DNA from: Clostridiales bacterium
GTDB taxonomy: Bacteria > Bacillota > Clostridia > Lachnospirales > Lachnospiraceae
Direction of reading: 5' to 3'
Assembly (NCBI GenBank): GCA_022770525.1
Contig: JALEHN010000104.1
Span: forward strand, 85,651 to 149,650
Length of the DNA stretch: 64,000 nucleotides
Shown piece by piece: positions 1 to 9,200 of the stretch (position 1 is the first letter of the stretch; the number at the start of each line of letters is the position of its first letter). Position numbers and translations under genes: made by a program. The notes beneath the pieces are model-generated. The model saw only the letters and a list, made by a program, of their open reading frames with translations. It did no database searches and had not been told where the DNA came from.

Positions 1-549
1 GAGGCACTGACATCTAAAGGCGTATTTAAATATTACGATACTTTGGAAAAAGAACTTGATGAAGCTGCAAAGGCTGCTAAAACAGAGCCATCCATGCTTC
101 TTAAACGTATAGAAACAATGCAGGATGAAATCCGTGCGCTGCAGGCAGAAAATGAACAGCTTAAGAATAAAATGGCAAAAGATGCCATCGGTGATGTGAT
201 GTCACAGGTTCAGGAAGTGAAGGGTGTGAAGCTTCTTGCACTGAAAGTATCCGATGTGGATATGCAGGGCCTGATGAATCTCGGTGACCAGTTAAAAACA
301 AAACTTGGTGAAGGTGTTGTTGTCATCGCCTCCGACTGCCAGGGTAAAGTAAGTCTTATCGCCATGGCTACAGACGGAGCCATGAAGGCAGGTGCCCATG
401 CAGGCAATATGATTAAAGGTATTGCCAAACTTGTGGGCGGCGGCGGCGGCGGACGTCCGAATATGGCTCAGGCCGGCGGCAAGAACCCGGCAGGTATTGA
501 CCTTGCCCTGAAAGAAGCTGTAAGCGTCCTTGAAGGACAGATCCGATAA
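1..549 (+). CDS. alaS: Alanine--tRNA ligase, C-terminal part (5' end outside window)
   Basis: The frame is open from base 1, so this is the 3' end of a longer gene. The visible 182 residues hold a heptad-rich helix (about residues 30-60 of the fragment) followed by a DHHA1-type domain ending in a glycine run and RPNMAQAGG, the signature of the AlaRS C-terminal domain that helps hold tRNA-Ala for editing. The catalytic and DHH editing domains lie upstream of the window. A TTG at base 43 is in frame but internal. The stop is 15 bases before the next gene, suggesting co-transcription. Confidence 0.93.
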   Translation, partial: EALTSKGVFKYYDTLEKELDEAAKAAKTEPSMLLKRIETMQDEIRALQAENEQLKNKMAKDAIGDVMSQVQEVKGVKLLALKVSDVDMQGLMNLGDQLKTKLGEGVVVIASDCQGKVSLIAMATDGAMKAGAHAGNMIKGIAKLVGGGGGGRPNMAQAGGKNPAGIDLALKEAVSVLEGQIR

Positions 550-564
550 TTTAAAGGAGAAACG

Positions 565-1893
565 ATGAAGTTTTTCAAAAGATTGGCAGGTTTTGCTTTT
601 ACAGCACTTTTCTTTGCCGGTTTGTATTTTATCTGTGATTACCTCGGCGCCAATGCCAAAAGCTTTTATATGGATACACCCGGAAAAACTGTGACCGGAA
701 GTATTGATTTTTCAAAAACTTCTGTGGACAGGCTTGTTGAAAACTATGTGAACAATGAGCTGGAGCGTGATATTGTCCTTACCGCTGCCGGTGATATGAA
801 GTTTTATGAGTGGCAGCTTCGGCGGGCATATGATGAAGCGGCGCAGGCATTTGATTTTTCACCGTCCTTTGAATATATCACAAAGTATGTGGAAACGGAC
901 GACTATGCTGTCGGTGATATCGAAACGACTCTGGCCGGGGCAAATAACGGAACGGATACGCAGTATTACGGCTATGGCGCCGATAAAAAAGCAAAGCTTT
1001 TTAATACGCCGGAGATTGTTGCAAAAAACCTTAAAGATGCCGGATTTGATATGATCACGACAGCAAATGAACATGCACTGGACAGCGGGGCAGCCGGTCT
1101 TACAAATACACTGGATGAATTAACGGCGGCAGGTCTTACTGCCGTCGGAACAAGAAAAAGTGCGGAGGATGCGACGTATACGATTGAAAGTGTTAAAGGG
1201 CTGAATATCGGATTTATTGCATACACAAATATTATGACAAATACTGAGGATGAAGAAGCACTTTCTCTTGTAAATCATCTGGATAATTACGATGAAGCAA
1301 AGATCACAAAAATGTGCGGTCAGATTCGGGAAATGCGTGCAAAAGGTGCCGAAGCTGTTGTTATTATGCTTCATTTCGGCGCGGAATATGCATCGGCACC
1401 GGATGATGCGGCAAGTCAGCTGGCACATCAGCTGATTGATGCAGGCGCTGATGTCATTTTGGGATCACATACCCATGTGCCGGGAACCATTGAGGTCGTT
1501 AATGCCAAAAACAGTGACGGAACTTACAGAAAAGGGCTTGTGCTTTATTCCCTTGGCAATTTTCTGACATCGCAGCAGTATGTGGATGGCAGCGGTCAAA
1601 ACCGTGATATGGGTATGCTCTGCGATATTATTTTCAAAAAAGGCAAGGATGGCGTCCGGGTCGGAGGTATCAATATAACACCGGTTTATTCAAACTGGAC
1701 GGATACGGCAGTGGCAACGGTGCCGGTGACAGAAGCTTATGACAATCCGGAAGCCTTCGGCGATATTTTTGACGATATTGCAAAGTCCAGAATTAAAAAT
1801 GCATATGAAAACATTTTTCCGGAATTGATGCAGAACAGTGGGCTGATATACACATATGAAGACTATAAATACAAAATTTCAATAGAAAAATAA
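565..1893 (+). CDS. CapA-family (PgsA-like) membrane-anchored metallophosphoesterase-fold protein
   Basis: 442 residues. An N-terminal hydrophobic segment (about 8-28) anchors an extracytoplasmic domain of the CapA/PGA_cap family. Family motifs seen are LTAAGDMKFY, VGDIETTLAG, NEHALDSG, MLHFGAEY, ILGSHTHVPG and SLGNFL; the Asp, Glu, Asn and His residues in these are the metal-site positions of the calcineurin-like fold. Family members are linked to poly-gamma-glutamate or other envelope polymers, but no pgsB/pgsC partners are present, so the substrate is unknown. The ATG has an AAAGGAG site and follows alaS by 15 bases. Confidence 0.85.
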   Translation: MKFFKRLAGFAFTALFFAGLYFICDYLGANAKSFYMDTPGKTVTGSIDFSKTSVDRLVENYVNNELERDIVLTAAGDMKFYEWQLRRAYDEAAQAFDFSPSFEYITKYVETDDYAVGDIETTLAGANNGTDTQYYGYGADKKAKLFNTPEIVAKNLKDAGFDMITTANEHALDSGAAGLTNTLDELTAAGLTAVGTRKSAEDATYTIESVKGLNIGFIAYTNIMTNTEDEEALSLVNHLDNYDEAKITKMCGQIREMRAKGAEAVVIMLHFGAEYASAPDDAASQLAHQLIDAGADVILGSHTHVPGTIEVVNAKNSDGTYRKGLVLYSLGNFLTSQQYVDGSGQNRDMGMLCDIIFKKGKDGVRVGGINITPVYSNWTDTAVATVPVTEAYDNPEAFGDIFDDIAKSRIKNAYENIFPELMQNSGLIYTYEDYKYKISIEK

Positions 1894-1903
1894 AATATTA
1901 TAG

Positions 1904-1931
1904 TTGACGAATGAAAAATTTATGCTATAAT
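1904..1931 (+). promoter_or_regulatory. Sigma-A type promoter for rpsU
   Basis: TTGACG, 16-base spacer, TATAAT. It lies after the capA stop and about 75 bases before the rpsU ATG, giving rpsU its own transcript. Confidence 0.8.
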
Positions 1932-2006
1932 TCATATAGTGCTATGAAAATATACCCACAGTTGTATAGGCACAATACGCAACTGGAGGGAGGTAAGGTG
2001 TGAGCT

Positions 2007-2183
2007 ATGTCAAATGTAATCGTTAAAGAAAACGAAACTTTAGATAGTGCTTTACGCAGATTCAAAAGAAGCTGTGCCAAAGCAGGTATTCAGCAGGAAA
2101 TTCGTAAGAGAGAACATTACGAAAAACCAAGCGTAAGACGCAAGAAAAAATCTGAAGCAGCCAGAAAGCGCAAATATAAATAA
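2007..2183 (+). CDS. rpsU: 30S ribosomal protein S21
   Basis: 58-residue basic protein beginning [20 protein letters not shown] and ending in an Arg/Lys-rich tail ([14 protein letters not shown]), the standard S21 layout and length. S21 sits on the 30S platform near the anti-Shine-Dalgarno region. A strong GGAGGGAGGT site precedes the ATG. It is flanked by its own promoter (1904-1931) and terminator (2196-2222), so it is probably monocistronic. In many Clostridia rpsU lies just upstream of yqfC-yqfD-phoH, as here. Confidence 0.96.
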   Translation: MSNVIVKENETLDSALRRFKRSCAKAGIQQEIRKREHYEKPSVRRKKKSEAARKRKYK

Positions 2184-2195
2184 TTGATTTCAATG

Positions 2196-2222
2196 AAGCT
2201 GTCGCTGATGCGGCAGCTTTTT
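2196..2222 (+). terminator. Rho-independent terminator of rpsU
   Basis: 10-bp stem AAGCTGTCGC / GCGGCAGCTT with one G-U pair and a TGAT loop, running into TTTTT. Confidence 0.85.
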
Positions 2223-2391
2223 GACGTTATGTGTAAGATTTTGCCTGACACACTTGCCGGGCTATACCGCCGGCAGGCGTATAAAGCAAGGGTCTTATGC
2301 ATAAGGTATATAAACGACCATCAGGATATACGGTATGAATAAAAAGCATCATCATTTATATGTAAAACATCTGGAGAAAGGCAGATTTGTC

Positions 2392-2667
2392 ATGCCTAAA
2401 AGAGGTCTGCCTAAAACGCCGGATATTGACGGGATGATGGAAAAAGACATGGCAAAGGAAAAGAAAACTTTTTTTGTCACAGTTCGCGGAAGCCGCTGGG
2501 TGCATATCGAAAACTATGCCTACATTGCAGACTATAAGGAAGATAAAATAAAAATCATGGGTAAACAGCAAATGATGATTATTGAGGGACGCTGTTTATC
2601 CATTATTTATTTTACGGAAGATGATGTGCTCATCAAGGGATGTATTTATGCGGTCCGTTATGTGTAA
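2392..2667 (+). CDS. yqfC: YabP/YqfC-family sporulation protein
   Basis: About 91 residues from the chosen start. The core (RGSRWVHIENY, then YKEDKIKIMGKQ, IIEGRCLSIIYF and DVLIKGCI) matches the small beta-rich YabP/YqfC family, made in the mother cell during sporulation. An upstream in-frame ATG at 2335 would add 19 residues. I prefer 2392 because GGAGAAAGG stands 10 bases before it and the length then fits the family (about 90 residues). It is directly followed by yqfD, its usual neighbour. Confidence 0.82.
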   Translation: MPKRGLPKTPDIDGMMEKDMAKEKKTFFVTVRGSRWVHIENYAYIADYKEDKIKIMGKQQMMIIEGRCLSIIYFTEDDVLIKGCIYAVRYV

Positions 2668-2724
2668 AATACGGCTTTTTGGTGACTCTTTGTTCTTGAA
2701 CCATTGATTGAAAGGGGAAATCAT

Positions 2725-3891
2725 ATGTTTGGAATCAGACGGCGGCTTTTCGGATATATGATTTGCAGGATGAGAGGCGGACAATGCCACAGAGTGATCA
2801 ATATTTGCAGAAAACGGCGCATATACCTGTGGCATATCCGTTTTTATGAGAAGGAGATCGGATTTTGCCTGTTGTCATCAGATTATGAAGCGGTGAAAGA
2901 TATCACTGACATGTGCGGCGGCAGTCTTATCATTCTTGAAAAAAAGGGACTGCCTTATTTGATTGAGAAAAATAAAAAGCATTGTCCGTTTTTTGCCGGG
3001 ATTTTGCTGGCAGTATTTAGTATTTATATCATGTCTTTATACATATGGAACGTTGAGGTCACCGGAAACTCTTATTATACGGAGGAAACCATTAACACTT
3101 TTCTAAATGACATTGGCGCAGGATGCGGCGTGAAAAAAAGCCGGCTTGTGCCTTCAAAAATTGAGGAAGAAATGCGGATACGTTATCCGTTTGTCTCATG
3201 GGTTTCGGTCCAGATCGTGGGAACGAAGCTTCTGATAGCCATGGAGGAAGGCGTACAGCCAAAGGATGGGGAGACCGAAAAAAAGGGGGATATTCTGGCG
3301 CAGTGGGATGGCGTGGTTGTCAGTATTATGACAAGAAAGGGCACGCCCCTTGTACATGTCGGGGATGAGGTGAAAAAAGGGGATATTTTGGTTCGGGGAA
3401 GTGTTGATGTTATCGGAGATGACCAGTCCGTGGTACAGACAATTGAAACCGGTGCCGATGGAGATATTGTTTTGCGTGTCGATTATCCGGTCAGCAAAGA
3501 TTTTGACCGAAACTACCGTAAAAAACAATATACCGGAAATACAGATTCAAATTATTGCCTGAATATTTCAGGACACAGTCTGACTTTCGGAAAAAAAGAA
3601 ACCGGTTATGAAGCCTTTGATACGATCAGTCATTGCAGTCAATGGAGGCTTACTAAAAACTTTTATTTACCGTTGACCTTTGTAAAAAATCAGATTCGGG
3701 AATATCGGTGGGAAACGCTGTCTTATAGTGATGATCAGCTTGAACTTATGATGGATCAGTATGTGGATGAGCTGACAGAGCGCATTCATAGTGAAAACGG
3801 CCGGATTATTGAAAATCATCTGGCGTATCAAATGAGCAGACAGAAGGGCACTGTAAACGGTTATCTGACGGCAGAGTTTGTGAATGAGTGA
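2725..3891 (+). CDS. yqfD: Sporulation protein YqfD
   Basis: 388 residues from the ATG with an AAGGGG site 7 bases upstream; a TTG 21 bases earlier also opens the frame. The N-terminal cytoplasmic part (about 1-90) is followed by a single membrane segment (about 92-112) and a large extracytoplasmic region that includes a POTRA-like stretch after the membrane segment (VEVTGNSYYTEETINTFL). This is the usual YqfD architecture. The gene follows yqfC and precedes phoH, the conserved Firmicute order. The family is tied to sporulation; its exact biochemical role is unknown. Confidence 0.85.
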   Translation: MFGIRRRLFGYMICRMRGGQCHRVINICRKRRIYLWHIRFYEKEIGFCLLSSDYEAVKDITDMCGGSLIILEKKGLPYLIEKNKKHCPFFAGILLAVFSIYIMSLYIWNVEVTGNSYYTEETINTFLNDIGAGCGVKKSRLVPSKIEEEMRIRYPFVSWVSVQIVGTKLLIAMEEGVQPKDGETEKKGDILAQWDGVVVSIMTRKGTPLVHVGDEVKKGDILVRGSVDVIGDDQSVVQTIETGADGDIVLRVDYPVSKDFDRNYRKKQYTGNTDSNYCLNISGHSLTFGKKETGYEAFDTISHCSQWRLTKNFYLPLTFVKNQIREYRWETLSYSDDQLELMMDQYVDELTERIHSENGRIIENHLAYQMSRQKGTVNGYLTAEFVNE

Positions 3892-4038
3892 TATTTATCT
3901 TTGAAATACGGCCGGTGACTGATGTCCTTATCTGCGGCTCATAGATTTACTTAAAACCGATATTGTGATTATGGTGGAAAAAAATATGGATTTGTGTTAA
4001 TATACTAAGTACCTGATATTCAAGGAGGTAAGACAGCG

Positions 4039-5031
4039 TTGTTTACAGAATATATGTCATTTGAAACGATTGAGCAGCAGCAGATTCTGTTCGGGACAGC
4101 GGATATCAATGTTAAGATCATTGAGAAGGAACTGACAGTAATGATTAACGTCAGAGATTCAAAGATAGAAATTAAAGGAGAAAATCATGACCATGTCAGG
4201 TATGCGCATCAGGTGCTTAAATCTCTGCTTGTTCTGCACCTGCACGGTGATGAACTGAAAGAAGATACGATTTACCGCATGATCGAGCTGTCGAAGGAAG
4301 GCATGATCGATGAGACGTTAAGAGCAGCCACCGATTCTGTTGTGCTGACATACAGGGGGCGGCCGATCAAGTGCAAGACGCTTGGTCAGCGCAATTATGT
4401 GAAAGCACTGCAGGATAACACAGTGACGATCTGTATTGGCCCTGCCGGTACGGGAAAGACCTATCTTGCCGTGGCACAGGCAGCGGCAGAGCTTAAGGAG
4501 GGTGTCATTGACCGTATCATTATGAGCCGTCCGGCCATTGAGGCAGGGGAAGAGCGTCTCGGCTTTTTGCCGGGGGATCTTGCACAGAAGGTGGATCCGT
4601 ACTTGCGGCCTTTATATGACGCGCTGAATGATATTTTCGGCACGGATAAAACGCAGTCGCTGATCGATAAAGGAACGATCGAGATTGCGCCGCTTGCTTA
4701 TATGCGCGGCCGTACATTAAATAATGCCCGGATTATTATCGATGAGAGTCAGAATGCCTCGTTGTCAACGTTAAAGATGGCCCTTACAAGACTCGGTGAA
4801 GATTCAAAGATGACACTGACCGGTGATATTACACAGATCGACCTGCCAAGGAGCACCGATTCGGGGCTTGAAAAGTGCGCCGGTATTTTAAACGGCATTG
4901 AAGGTATTGCCGTGATGCGTTTGAGCAACCGTGACGTTGTACGCCATAAGCTTGTGAGAGAAATCGTTAAAGCATTTGAAAAGGCAGAAAGTACAAAGCA
5001 GGAGAAACGTATGGGGAGACGTGAGAAATGA
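4039..5031 (+). CDS. phoH: PhoH-family ATPase
   Basis: 330 residues. Walker A is GPAGTGKT at about residue 134 and Walker B is IIIDESQN at about 232-239. The more usual family form is DEAQN, so the Ser is a mild variant. An N-terminal KH-like region precedes the P-loop domain, and SRPAIEAGE and MRGRTLNN are family motifs. Members are thought to act in RNA metabolism with YbeY, which overlaps this gene by 4 bases. The start is TTG at 4039, supported by a perfect AAGGAGGT 9 bases upstream. An in-frame ATG at 4054 lacks its own site. Confidence 0.92.
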   Translation: MFTEYMSFETIEQQQILFGTADINVKIIEKELTVMINVRDSKIEIKGENHDHVRYAHQVLKSLLVLHLHGDELKEDTIYRMIELSKEGMIDETLRAATDSVVLTYRGRPIKCKTLGQRNYVKALQDNTVTICIGPAGTGKTYLAVAQAAAELKEGVIDRIIMSRPAIEAGEERLGFLPGDLAQKVDPYLRPLYDALNDIFGTDKTQSLIDKGTIEIAPLAYMRGRTLNNARIIIDESQNASLSTLKMALTRLGEDSKMTLTGDITQIDLPRSTDSGLEKCAGILNGIEGIAVMRLSNRDVVRHKLVREIVKAFEKAESTKQEKRMGRREK

Positions 5032-5528
5032 CGATAAACATTGAAAAAGAAACAGATACAGTTCTTGATTTTGATTATGAGGAAATTATCAGTAAAGTTG
5101 TCAGTGAGGCGATTGATTTTGAGGGCTGTCCGTATGAGGCAGAAGTTAATGTTGTTTTAACGTCAGATGATGAAATTGCCGTCATTAACAGGGATTACAG
5201 AGATTTATTTGTACCGACGGATGTGTTGTCTTTTCCGATGCTCACCTATGAGAATCCGGGAGATTTTGAATGGCTTGAAACATGCGGCACTGAGGACTAT
5301 TTTAATCCGGAAACAGGTGAGCTTGTTTTAGGTGATATTATCATCTCCGTAGATAAAGTCATCGGGCAGGCAGAAAAATATGGACATACAAGACAAAGAG
5401 AGCTTGGCTTTTTAGTGGCTCACAGTATGATGCATTTATTCGGCTATGACCATATGACAGCCAAAGAGGCAGCCGTCATGGAAGAAAGACAGCGGGAAAT
5501 TCTTGAAAGACTTGGCCTGAAACGTTAA
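5028..5528 (+). CDS. ybeY: Endoribonuclease YbeY (rRNA maturation factor)
   Basis: 166 residues. The zinc site is visible as AHSMMHLFGYDH, that is H-x3-H-x5-H, near residues 131-141; the Gly usually found after the first His is replaced by Ser. Preceding TDVLSFPM and LGDIIIS are also family motifs. YbeY acts in 16S rRNA 3'-end maturation and ribosome quality control. The ATG overlaps the phoH stop (ATGA), so the two are translationally coupled. Confidence 0.93.
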   Translation: MTINIEKETDTVLDFDYEEIISKVVSEAIDFEGCPYEAEVNVVLTSDDEIAVINRDYRDLFVPTDVLSFPMLTYENPGDFEWLETCGTEDYFNPETGELVLGDIIISVDKVIGQAEKYGHTRQRELGFLVAHSMMHLFGYDHMTAKEAAVMEERQREILERLGLKR

Positions 5529-5559
5529 GAACTAAAGATTGAAATTAAAGTGCTTTAAT

Positions 5560-5640
5560 GTTGGACAGACTGGGATGAACATGGTAAAATCGATAGTCTG
5601 TCAACATGATGGGATAAAACAACTGTCCGAAAAGACAGTT
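5560..5640 (+). promoter_or_regulatory. Two hairpins in the leader of the DUF3048 gene
   Basis: Hairpin one pairs 5560-5571 with 5595-5605 (11 bp with a one-base bulge). Hairpin two pairs AACTGTC (5621-5627) with GACAGTT (5634-5640) around a six-base loop. No U-tract follows either, so they look like leader structures or a processing site rather than a classic terminator. Confidence 0.35.
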
Positions 5641-5662
5641 TAAGACAGAATGGAGGATTTAT

Positions 5663-6772
5663 ATGTTAACAGGTAGAAAAAAATTATTAATTGCAGGTAT
5701 TTTGGCAGCGGCAGTGGCGATGGCCGGGTGCGGCAAGAAAGATGTACCGGAGACAGAGACTGCTGCGATGACAGAAACTGTTGCCGTTGAAACGGAGACA
5801 GAGACAGAAGCTGAAACAGAGACAGAACCTGAAACAAAGGAAGCACTTCCGGAAGGAAAAATGTACAGCTTTATCACCGGCGAAGTGATTGATGAAGAGG
5901 AAGGCATGAAAAGGCCGGTGGCTGTGATGATCAGCAATATTAAAGATGCGCTGCCGCAAAGCGGTCTCAGTAAAGCAGGCATTTTATATGAGGCTGTAGT
6001 GGAATCTGATATTACACGTATGATGGCTGTCTTTGAATCAACAGAATCTGTCGGCGATTCACTTGGATCAGTAAGAAGCAGCCGCCACTATTATCTTGAT
6101 TTTGCCCATGACGAAGAAGCCATTTATACTCATTACGGCTGGTCATTTGTTGCTCAGGACAGAATTACCAATGAAGGCATTAAGACAATTAACATGATGT
6201 ATGCACAGCCGGGTTCCTGCTATATCCGTACAAAGGACAGAGTAGCGCCGCACAATGTATTTACATCAGGTGCCATGCTTGATAAAGGTATTGATATGTT
6301 TGGCATTGAAAGACAGCTACCTGAAAACTATGAGGGAAGACTTAAGTTTAACACATCGGATAAAGTGATTGAATCCGGTCAGGATGCCTATACTGTGGAT
6401 ATTCCGTTTTCTTCAAAATGCCAGCTGACATATGATGAGGACAATAAAGTTTATTTGAAGTATGAATATGGAGACAAGCATATGGACGCTGCGGAAAATG
6501 TTCAGTTGAGCTTTAAAAACATTATTATCCAGAAGGCTGCTTATTCCGGTTATCCAAATGACCCTATTCTTAAAGAAATTCAGCTGACAGGCAGCGGCGA
6601 GGGTTACTATATTTCCGACGGCAAAGCTGTGAAAATCACCTGGAAAAAAGATGATTTAAATGACCACACACGGTATTATCTTGAAGACGGTACACAGCTG
6701 TCCATGAATCAGGGACATACATATATTGCAGTTGTACCAAACGAATATAATATTACGATTTCAGGTAAATAA
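5663..6772 (+). CDS. DUF3048 (YerB-like) lipoprotein
   Basis: 369 residues. It has a lipoprotein signal with lipobox AMAGC (Cys at about 23), then a Thr/Glu-rich linker (about 30-60), then two DUF3048 domains (RPVAVMISNIKDALPQSGL at the start; SYIRTKDRVAPHN-like stretch in the middle; C-terminal part containing GQGHTYI-like residues). It is therefore exported and membrane-tethered. The family (B. subtilis YerB) has no established function. The ATG follows a TGGAGG site. Confidence 0.82.
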   Translation: MLTGRKKLLIAGILAAAVAMAGCGKKDVPETETAAMTETVAVETETETEAETETEPETKEALPEGKMYSFITGEVIDEEEGMKRPVAVMISNIKDALPQSGLSKAGILYEAVVESDITRMMAVFESTESVGDSLGSVRSSRHYYLDFAHDEEAIYTHYGWSFVAQDRITNEGIKTINMMYAQPGSCYIRTKDRVAPHNVFTSGAMLDKGIDMFGIERQLPENYEGRLKFNTSDKVIESGQDAYTVDIPFSSKCQLTYDEDNKVYLKYEYGDKHMDAAENVQLSFKNIIIQKAAYSGYPNDPILKEIQLTGSGEGYYISDGKAVKITWKKDDLNDHTRYYLEDGTQLSMNQGHTYIAVVPNEYNITISGK

Positions 6773-6850
6773 ACTTCATAAAACATATTTGGTTAAAAAG
6801 AAATATGTTGATGGAATCTGTTTATAAATAGAAATGACACGAGGTTTTTT

Positions 6851-8467
6851 ATGAGTCAGGAAACGACAAAGAAAAACGGCAGTATATACCAAACAGGCTT
6901 TATGACGGCAGCAGTTTTTGCTGCTGTCAGTCTGCTGGGCCTGATTTACCGTATGATACTCATGCGTATTTTGGGAAGCAGAGGTATGGGCTATTATGCG
7001 ATGGCATCAGAGCTGTACCAGCTTCTTGTGCTTTTTATTGCAGGAGGCATTCCCCTTGCCATTTCAATGATTACATCTGAATGTGCCCAAAAAAGAGCGT
7101 ACCGGGAAAATATCACGATATTAAAAAATATCCGGATATACGAAAGCATCATCAGCATTTTGTTTGCAGGGCTGTTATTTGCGGGTGCGGGACAGATTGG
7201 GCAGTGGCTGTATGGTACCGGTGAAGCAGACTGGGCTCTGAGATTTTTTGCGCCGTCCCTTTTTATTATGGCTTTATTGAACGTCTATGACGGCTTTTTT
7301 AAGGGGTTAAAATCAATGGTTCCGACCATGATTTCCCAGATAGCCGGGCAGATGATCTGCATGCTGTTCGGGCTGATTGCAGCTGCTGTACTCATTAATA
7401 AAGGTTTTGCATTCGGAGCGGCCGGCGCAGCTTTGGGCAGTTTGGCCGGTGCACTTTCGTCACTGATTTTTTATATGGTGTTGTATCATGCTTTTAAGCC
7501 AAAGATTTTAAAGCGTGTGGCCCATCAGAAAAATACAGAGAGAATCACTTTTGGAAAATCCGTGCGGATGACTTTGGGACTTATGATTCCTTATGTTTTA
7601 TGCCAGCTTGTCTATCAGGCAGACGGTATATTGGATGCAGTGCTTTTTAACCGGCTGCTGATGGGTATCGGTTACACTGAAAGTGTCCGCGTTGAAATGT
7701 TCGGTGTTTACAGCGGACAGTTCAGGACCGTTATTTTATTGCCTGTCGTCTTTGCGTCAGCTGTTGCGGCGATATTGATGCCATCAGTCAGACAGGCCTA
7801 TAAAATTCATCATACCAAATGGCTTAATGATCAAAGTCACCTGATTATAAGGATGTCGATGGTACTTTCAATCTGGTGTGCGGCTTTATTATCCGTACTG
7901 TCAAAGCCGGTGGTGCGGCTTTTATTCTCGGATATCAGCGAACTTCCTTCGGCGCTTATCATGGTCGGGGCACCGGCAGCAGTATTTAGTGCGCTGTCTG
8001 CGGTAACGGGCATGATTCTGCAAAATATACGCAGAAGAAAAGCGGCGGCAGTTAATTTTATGATGGCGCTTGTCATTCATGGGGCGGCAGTTGTTGCTTT
8101 GCTCCTGGTGTCTAATATGAACATCGTTGCCCTTGTTTACGGCTGCTATGTATTTGCATTTGCCGCAGCCTTCTTAAATATCAGGACATTAAGAAAAACA
8201 TCGGGATACAGACAGGAATATCTTCATACCTTTGTCCTGCCTGTTTTCGCGGCACTGATTTCGGCGGGCATCGGCTGGTTAATTTACCACGGGGTTACAT
8301 TCTTAATTCACAGTGTTTTATTTGGCATAATTGTTACTTTGGTGGTTTCTGCGGCAGTATATATGATTTCTATCATTATTCTGGGCGTGTTTTCCGAACA
8401 GGAAATTTTAAAATTTCCTTTAGGCAGGGATATTGTCAGTCTGTGTAAAAAAATCCATATTTTGTGA
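6851..8467 (+). CDS. SpoVB/MurJ-type polysaccharide flippase (MATE/PST superfamily)
   Basis: 538 residues with about 14 hydrophobic segments. The opening helices (IYRMILMRILGSRGMGYYAMASELYQ and GGIPLAISM) match the SpoVB/putative polysaccharide biosynthesis family of the MOP superfamily. SpoVB is a sporulation-specific lipid II or cortex-precursor flippase, while YtgP/MurJ members serve vegetative growth. The sequence alone does not decide which. A BofC-like gene follows within 50 bases, which slightly favours sporulation. The ATG has an ACGAGG site. Confidence 0.85.
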   Translation: MSQETTKKNGSIYQTGFMTAAVFAAVSLLGLIYRMILMRILGSRGMGYYAMASELYQLLVLFIAGGIPLAISMITSECAQKRAYRENITILKNIRIYESIISILFAGLLFAGAGQIGQWLYGTGEADWALRFFAPSLFIMALLNVYDGFFKGLKSMVPTMISQIAGQMICMLFGLIAAAVLINKGFAFGAAGAALGSLAGALSSLIFYMVLYHAFKPKILKRVAHQKNTERITFGKSVRMTLGLMIPYVLCQLVYQADGILDAVLFNRLLMGIGYTESVRVEMFGVYSGQFRTVILLPVVFASAVAAILMPSVRQAYKIHHTKWLNDQSHLIIRMSMVLSIWCAALLSVLSKPVVRLLFSDISELPSALIMVGAPAAVFSALSAVTGMILQNIRRRKAAAVNFMMALVIHGAAVVALLLVSNMNIVALVYGCYVFAFAAAFLNIRTLRKTSGYRQEYLHTFVLPVFAALISAGIGWLIYHGVTFLIHSVLFGIIVTLVVSAAVYMISIIILGVFSEQEILKFPLGRDIVSLCKKIHIL

Positions 8468-8515
8468 TTAAAAGTAAAAAATCAACAGATAATATATGCA
8501 AAGGAGTTGAGACCT

Positions 8516-9106
8516 ATGCGAAAATATATTATCTGTTTTTTTGTGCTTGCATGTGTGGCAGGCGCATCATTTGGCTATTATAAAGGTTACGGAGGCAGGA
8601 TCGTGACCCGTGATGAAGAAAAATATATTAAAGACCAGGATCAGGCCGCTTCAGCAGTACAGGATACGACAAAAACAACAACGCAGATGATTGTTGAGAC
8701 TTATGATGAAGTCGCGTGTAAGACGACGAAGGAAATCTCAAAAATTCCGGCGGCATATCTGGGACTCGGACGGGCAGAATTGATTGATAAGCTCAATGAA
8801 TACATGGAAAACATGCCCCTTGAAGAAGTGGAAAAGGGCCTGATTGGCTATGACCTGATGTATTTTTCAAAAGACTATATTATGCTTAGAAAAACTTATC
8901 ATCCGGATGAAGATTTTAATAAATATTATATTAAATTTACAGGCGGTCAGGTGACAGTCTTTTACAGCGACCAAAAAACAGTTTTCGAATACACGGATAT
9001 TGATTTAAATGACCTTCCCGTGGAACAAAAATGCGAAGTCATCAGCGGTAAGGAAGTCAAAGATGATAAAGCTTTATATGATTTTCTGGAAAATTATTCT
9101 TCATAA
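8516..9106 (+). CDS. Exported protein with BofC C-terminal-like domain
   Basis: 196 residues. It has an N-terminal signal or anchor segment (about 3-22), a Thr-rich spacer, and a C-terminal half (YYIKFTGGQVTVFYS, FEYTDIDLNDLP, DDKALYDFLENYSS) that resembles the BofC C-terminal domain. BofC modulates the SpoIVB-dependent sigma-K checkpoint in Bacillus, so a forespore intermembrane role is possible but inferred. I use ATG 8516 (AAGGAG at 8501-8506, spacer 9) rather than the TTG at 8507. Confidence 0.6.
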   Translation: MRKYIICFFVLACVAGASFGYYKGYGGRIVTRDEEKYIKDQDQAASAVQDTTKTTTQMIVETYDEVACKTTKEISKIPAAYLGLGRAELIDKLNEYMENMPLEEVEKGLIGYDLMYFSKDYIMLRKTYHPDEDFNKYYIKFTGGQVTVFYSDQKTVFEYTDIDLNDLPVEQKCEVISGKEVKDDKALYDFLENYSS

Positions 9107-9200
9107 ACCAGATTTTCGTGAAGTTGACGGCATTGCCGTACCGAAGAAAATATGATATGATAAAGAGTAAATTTTTAAATAAAGATAAGATGAGGTGTCT

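Noticed and set aside
2250..2278. GC-rich inverted repeat between rpsU and yqfC
   Set aside because: Short imperfect stem without a U-tract, just after a clear terminator; not enough support for a separate feature.
3960..4010. Possible phoH promoter with TAATAT or TATACT as -10
   Set aside because: No acceptable -35 at 16-18 bases; too uncertain to list.
6782..6809. 9-bp inverted repeat after the DUF3048 gene
   Set aside because: AACATATTT/AAATATGTT is perfect but AT-only and lacks a U-tract; a terminator call would be weak.
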